A stretch of DNA of 64,000 nucleotides from Isoetes taiwanensis (Eukaryota; Streptophyta; Lycopodiopsida; Isoetales; Isoetaceae). Positions 59,626-64,000 of this stretch are shown here, piece by piece. The notes under the pieces were generated by a model. The model had not been told where the DNA came from. It ran no database searches and was given only the letters and a program-made list of their open reading frames with translations. A program made the position numbers and the translations under genes. The stretch spans positions 7,642,425-7,706,424 of the forward strand of contig JAJEKV010000062.1 of assembly GCA_021234155.1 (NCBI GenBank), in the 5' to 3' direction. Numbering within the stretch: the stretch's first letter is position 1; each line of letters opens with the position of its first letter.

Positions 59626-62600
59626 ATTATATTATATATTTATTAGTGCTGGAATTAGCTTTTTCTATCAGCCTCCCGCCACGTCAGCAATAGGTATTTT
59701 TCTTGAAACCCGTGGGTTCTTCCTTCCAGAAAAGTTCCATCTAGGCTATAGCTTATGTTAACGCCGTCCTCGTCAATCTCCGTGTCCAACTGAGGTAAAC
59801 CTTTTGCTTGCTTCAATTCCAAGTTGCGATTTAAAGTATCAAATAGCAAATAGCTTGAAGCGTGTGGCTGCAAGCCGGCACGGTGCTTGGCAAATTACTC
59901 TGTAAACAGGGTAAAAAAACAAAATTTTATGGGCACGATTTGAAATTTTGCTTCCCTGGCACATATTAATTCCCCCATTAAAGCATACAGTGGATGTCAA
60001 AATAACTCGGTTATAGGCAAAATCCTTGCTGCCCATTAAAGCCTGTAATTGATGCCGGAATGGCTGAAATCCTTGGTGTTTTTTGTTAAGCTTATTAGGA
60101 TGCAAAGCCCAAATGATTTCGTGGGCATGTTGCAGTATGAACTGGCTCCAAAGATTGAAATTTGTGACGGAACTGAGGCAAGAATGCTTAGATAAACAGA
60201 GATCTGAGACCGGACTTAGCACAGAAATGAAAACCCATCTGCAAATATCTTTACCTGTGTTTAAAGCCAATTCAAACAAGAACTGAACGGAATTTAACAG
60301 ATTTGTGGACATAAATACTGAAGCATGTTTTAAGCAATAAGCTGGCCTTTGCCATGGATCTGAGGACATGGCCAGGCCGATGGCCTTAAGGTCTTTATTC
60401 CAGATGCCGATGCTATTCAATTCGGAATTACGAGGTTTGCCCTGTTTTTTGTATGGTGAGTCGTTAGGAGGGCAATATATTTGCTTATTCACCTTCTAGA
60501 TCCGCATGGATGGGATGGAGCCATTCTTTTGGCGGCCATGTGTAAAATCTCGATGGCCTGTTCCTGAAATTTTGACATGCTTGGCGAATTGGGCGCTCAC
60601 ATGGGCTGTTGTGCCATCAACAGCTTTGGTGGATAGATCCATTCCGGATCCTATAAAGAGGGAAATTAGTAGGAGTAATCCACGCAGATATGCAGTAAAT
60701 CCTATGACAGGGCTGAAAGTGTTGATAAGACTCTTAGGATTTACAAAGGCATGGAGCATTCAACGTCAAAGCCGCATTCTCAACCGCTTGGGTTTCAGAC
60801 ATCCAGCAATATCCAAGATATTCCAGTGTTTCCTTTTGTTTCCGTGAAAATTTAAGTAGAAGATACATTTGAGCATTCCGATTCTTCCAGTTGCTGGTGG
60901 CTCAACAAGGTTATAGAGTTGTGAGTGAGCTCTACTATGGCCGGAGGTTTGTTATTTGCTATTTACTGCTATTCCAATGGAATGTCAGCTGCAAAATGCA
61001 TGTTTGCCTCTACGTTACTTGATCCAGTGCTTTGGGAAGCCCACAATTTCTGCAACAAAGTAAACAGAAACCCCCATCTTGCTTTCCCCAATTTAACACC
61101 AGCCTTTAAGCACTCCGCTGTGCTGATTTCAAGATGGGATCCAGAACCAGGCCTATGCCAAATCCGGCAACATTGGCAAGGCCAAATCTGGCTTTTCGGA
61201 TCTGTGTTCAAGAATGGGATTGCTCTGTATTAATGTTCATCACATGTTCGGCTTTTAGTTTAACTTGCTTCAGTTTGTGTATTTTGTGTAAAAGCTGTTC
61301 CAATGATCAATTTCTCACTGTTGTTTCAGGCATATGATTGCATCCAGGAAGGTTTCGTGGCCCTGTGAATTGCTTTAAGGCAAGTGTAAAGATAAACATA
61401 CTTTAAACATATAATAAACAATCTATCGTCTTTTTTTGTAACTGTGTGCTTAATTCGAACTATTTTGTGGAAACTTCCTCCTGGGTAGGTTCTTCCATTC
61501 TTTTTGTGTAGATTGTTTGTGTTTAAGTTTTACAAATGGACAGTAAATAGTCTCCAGATTGTCAGTCTTCATACACTGGATACTTATTGAGCTATTTGTT
61601 TATTCTTCACGGAATGCAGTGGATCCATATTTGCCAGTGTGTGCCGAGTTCCTAGGAACACTAGCATCCTACCTGTTGAAATCAAGAATTTCCGATAGAG
61701 AAAAAAAATTCCAGGAAGTTTTCCGGTCAAAATCCGTGGGTTTCTTTATATTTTTCCGGATGAAATCTAGATTTTCATAAGCCCCTTCCGCCTAGCATAA
61801 ATTATTCAGGAAATATACTTGTATATCATACCATATATAAAGCAGTAACATTTCTGTTCTTAAAAAATAGAAAGTATTTTTTCTGGGCTGAGGACAGACG
61901 TGGGGCCGACACGTATACTTATATTGCGTTTCTAAATTCAAGAAAAGAGAAAAAACCCAGGGATGCCGCGTTCTTCCCCTGCAAGCAATTCGGCCTGCTC
62001 CAATTAGGCGAGTTCGGCCCTGCCATAGCCAAGCCAGGCTCGTCCTTATTGCTCAAACCTCGAACCCAGAGGTGCCAAAATGCAAAATGTCTTCATGTGG
62101 TGGGCTTCAGCTGGGGGTGGGGTTCCAGAAGTTTTATTGGGGCGATTCTTGACGCCCGGCTTCTTCTTGCATACATTCTTTTGACGCCCGATTCTTCAGC
62201 GGCAATGGCTGAAGGGAGCGATGCTGGCCATGAATCTCTAAGGGTCTTAGCTGAGGTACAGAATGAAAGGTGCATTTTGCCCCTTTTGCATGATTCCAGC
62301 TTTTGCATGTCTGAGCTATGGCAGTACTATATCCTTCTGCTGGACTGCGAGCCGCGGATTCTTCGTATTTTGGTCGAATGGCGGATTTGCAGAGTTTAGA
62401 AGCTGGTCTGGGGCAGAAAATCTGCGGGAACAAGCGCCCAGCAGCGGCTATGGGAGCGGGGTACAATGGCGGATGGGGTCGATCAGTTTTAGGTTGTGGA
62501 TCCAGTTCTTTGTAATTATTCTACCCGGATTGTTGGTTGCTCGCCCATTCTTTTGGGAACGAAAGGGTTGTCCTTAATGTTAGTGCTTCTGAACTGAAAA

Positions 62601-62870
62601 TTCCTTTCACTCATATTTGATTTTGGTTTGAATTGAGAGAGCATTCAATATACCTCATTCTTTAGCTGCATCTATAGAGCTGATGATGCAAAGAGAATTT
62701 CATTATCAGCTGTATTGCTCTACATGCACAAGGCCTAGTTTACTAGATGCAAAATCTGCCATTGGATAGCGGATTTGGGCGTGGGAGAAAGCGAGTTGTT
62801 ATCAAAATAAGCACATCCAATGCCAAGGAAAGGTGGAGATGCATGCATATAAGTAATGGCCACGACCAAC
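59626..62870. other. Stretch between copy 2 and the WD40 fragment
   Basis: The longest frame (60492-59839 minus, 217 codons) has no recognisable domain and overlaps equally plausible plus-strand frames. MAEGSDAGHESLRVLAE at about 62205-62255, followed by gtacag, looks like a short first exon. None can be assigned. No RNA gene is seen. Confidence 0.4.
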
Positions 62871-62879
62871 TCACGGAGG

Positions 62880-63760
62880 CTTCTGGAGTGCGAATCACTT
62901 CAAGACTCCGGAGGGGTCGTTACAAGCTTTCATGGGAAAAAGTCATCCAACAGGCCTTTTACATTACAGCCATGGCAAGACATTTACCCGGGCAAATGTC
63001 GAGTTATCACTTAATCTTTGCATTTGGATTTACGTTTGTGAGAGAAATAAATTTGTCAACCTAGATTCTTTTTTCTTTAGGTCACTTTGGCACATCTCAA
63101 ATACAAGCCTGCCCAAGCAAACTCTGAAACTCTGGGCGGGTGGAAAGGGGGATCACGATTTCCAACAAAGAAGGTTCTTTGGGGTAAATGGAAGCGAGCA
63201 CTTGGATTTGTTGGGGAAATGGCTTTGCTAGCAAATTTAGTGGAGGCAAGTCCACTTTTTTTGGAGAGTGAATGTAGGAGTCACTAATGGCCCCGCCTTT
63301 ATCAAACTTTGATGGTGAGGGTGTATATGCCATCTTTAATGTTGATGATGCCCTTTTCATCGGTGACTACAATTCAAATGAGAAGGCAAGCAAGCTTATT
63401 GGAGCACATCTTATCAACCGGCGATTTCTCAAAATATATGTTTTGATAATTGTAGGACCACGTAAAAAGCCTCGCACTTCAATAATTCCAACCCCATCCG
63501 TCATCGCGTTTGATCCCGAGGCTAAGGACGGACATGATCTCCTTATTGGATTAATATCGAGATGGTAATTATTGTACAAAACTTCTTCCCTCATGCCAAC
63601 TCATCATTTTCCCGTAATGGATATCTTTTGTTACAATTACTTTCGGTTTCAACTGCGACAACAACTACGGGATCCTGGAAAGAAACTTGTTGGCACAATG
63701 CACTATAATAAAGAGGGTTCTCTTAACAGTAGGTATGTTGCATCTTCTGATTGTTATAGG
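62880..63760 (+). pseudogene. WDR20-like WD40 protein, frameshifted or mis-sequenced
   Basis: Pieces match, in order, the N-terminal half of plant WDR20/creC-like WD40 proteins. They are HFKTPEG (62896), GRYKLSWEK in the next frame, SHPTGLLHYSHGKTFTRAN (62942) in a third, VTLAHLKYKPAQANSET (63081), SNFDGEGVYAIFNVDDALFI (63301), FDPEAKDGHDLLIGL (63510), and after an intron QLRQQLRDPGKKLVGTMHYN and KEGSLNSR (63651), ending at a gtatgt donor near 63733. At least three one-base shifts break the first exon. The animal homologue is an adaptor for the deubiquitinases USP12/46. Plant members are poorly studied. Later exons could lie beyond 64000, so this may be a decayed gene or a captured fragment. 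Confidence 0.82.
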
Positions 63761-64000
63761 GTGTTATGTACAGTTATTAAGCATGATGTAGCGCACCGTA
63801 TCTAGTGACTTCCCTGACTGTCAATAGTAGTGACTTCCCGATTATTAATAGAAGTGCCGAGATATGCATTGTATGGCTTTACCAATCATTTGATTGCCTT
63901 CATGTAGGGCACATAAAATGAAAGTCTGTAGCTTATGTGCAAAGATATCTTTGTTTGATTATGCTTTATGTGATGTTTCACGGCCGATGCAATCACATTG

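Noticed and set aside
59839-60492. 217-codon minus-strand open frame
   Set aside because: No domain, ordinary composition for this AT-rich sequence and overlapping opposite frames. The length alone does not support a gene.

Overview
This is a nuclear window from a land plant. The evidence is spliceosomal GT-AG introns, plant gene families (mannose/sorbitol-6-phosphate reductase, S-domain receptor kinase, GDSL lipase, HSP70, PRP4-type kinase, NAGLU, WDR20-like WD40 protein) and plant-type mobile elements (Copia, Mutator-like, L1-like LINE, tRNA-derived SINE). Gene density is very low and most of the sequence is mobile-element derived, which suits a large repeat-rich genome such as that of a fern, lycophyte or gymnosperm. 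I cannot fix the species. The only host gene that looks complete is a six-exon aldo-keto reductase at 17371-19016.

Layout. 1-4180: repeats, a receptor-kinase remnant (minus strand) and a (TA)n tract. 4185-6475: a copy of a minisatellite-bearing repeat element in minus orientation. 7880-13263: a minus-strand cluster of three or four element-type genes whose intergenic gaps are filled with one 26-bp palindrome (half-site TTTCGCACCGT). One of these genes ends in an unmistakable histone H3 fold. 13764-16830: a SINE, a Mutator-like transposase remnant and an orphan terminal exon. 17371-19016: the reductase gene. 19850-21130: a LINE 3' end. 21130-26323: no recognisable gene, a hairpin, a duplicated block and a foldback MITE.

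26355-55490: head-to-tail units that share the short end TATATATACAA and a following CTCGGCCGTCC block. Each carries plus-strand host gene fragments with introns: PRP4 kinase; HSP70 exon 1 and NAGLU; then unidentified exons and a GDSL lipase. The third unit is interrupted by an internally deleted Copia element (37491-40677, target duplication GATGG) and by an 8.1-kb DNA transposon (42674-50787). 57680-59625 is a second copy of the minisatellite element, in plus orientation. 62880-63800 is a frameshifted WDR20-like gene that runs toward the window edge.

The most interesting item is the 8.1-kb transposon. It has TTAA target duplications and ACGGGAG inverted ends, and it interrupts the GDSL fragment. 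It carries two divergent genes: a DDE-like transposase with IDGMDQ and VGHTHD...IDQM motifs, and a multi-exon gene joining a ParB-like domain to a beta-class (permuted) N4/N6-type DNA methyltransferase. Near-perfect GTGTATTCCGGAATACAC palindromes fill one methyltransferase intron and the intergenic region. The histone-H3-encoding cluster at 7880-13263 shows the same pattern of element genes plus element-specific palindromes, so the window holds two parallel examples of mobile elements carrying chromatin- or DNA-modifying functions. Both elements look decayed, although several breaks fall in homopolymers and could be sequencing errors.
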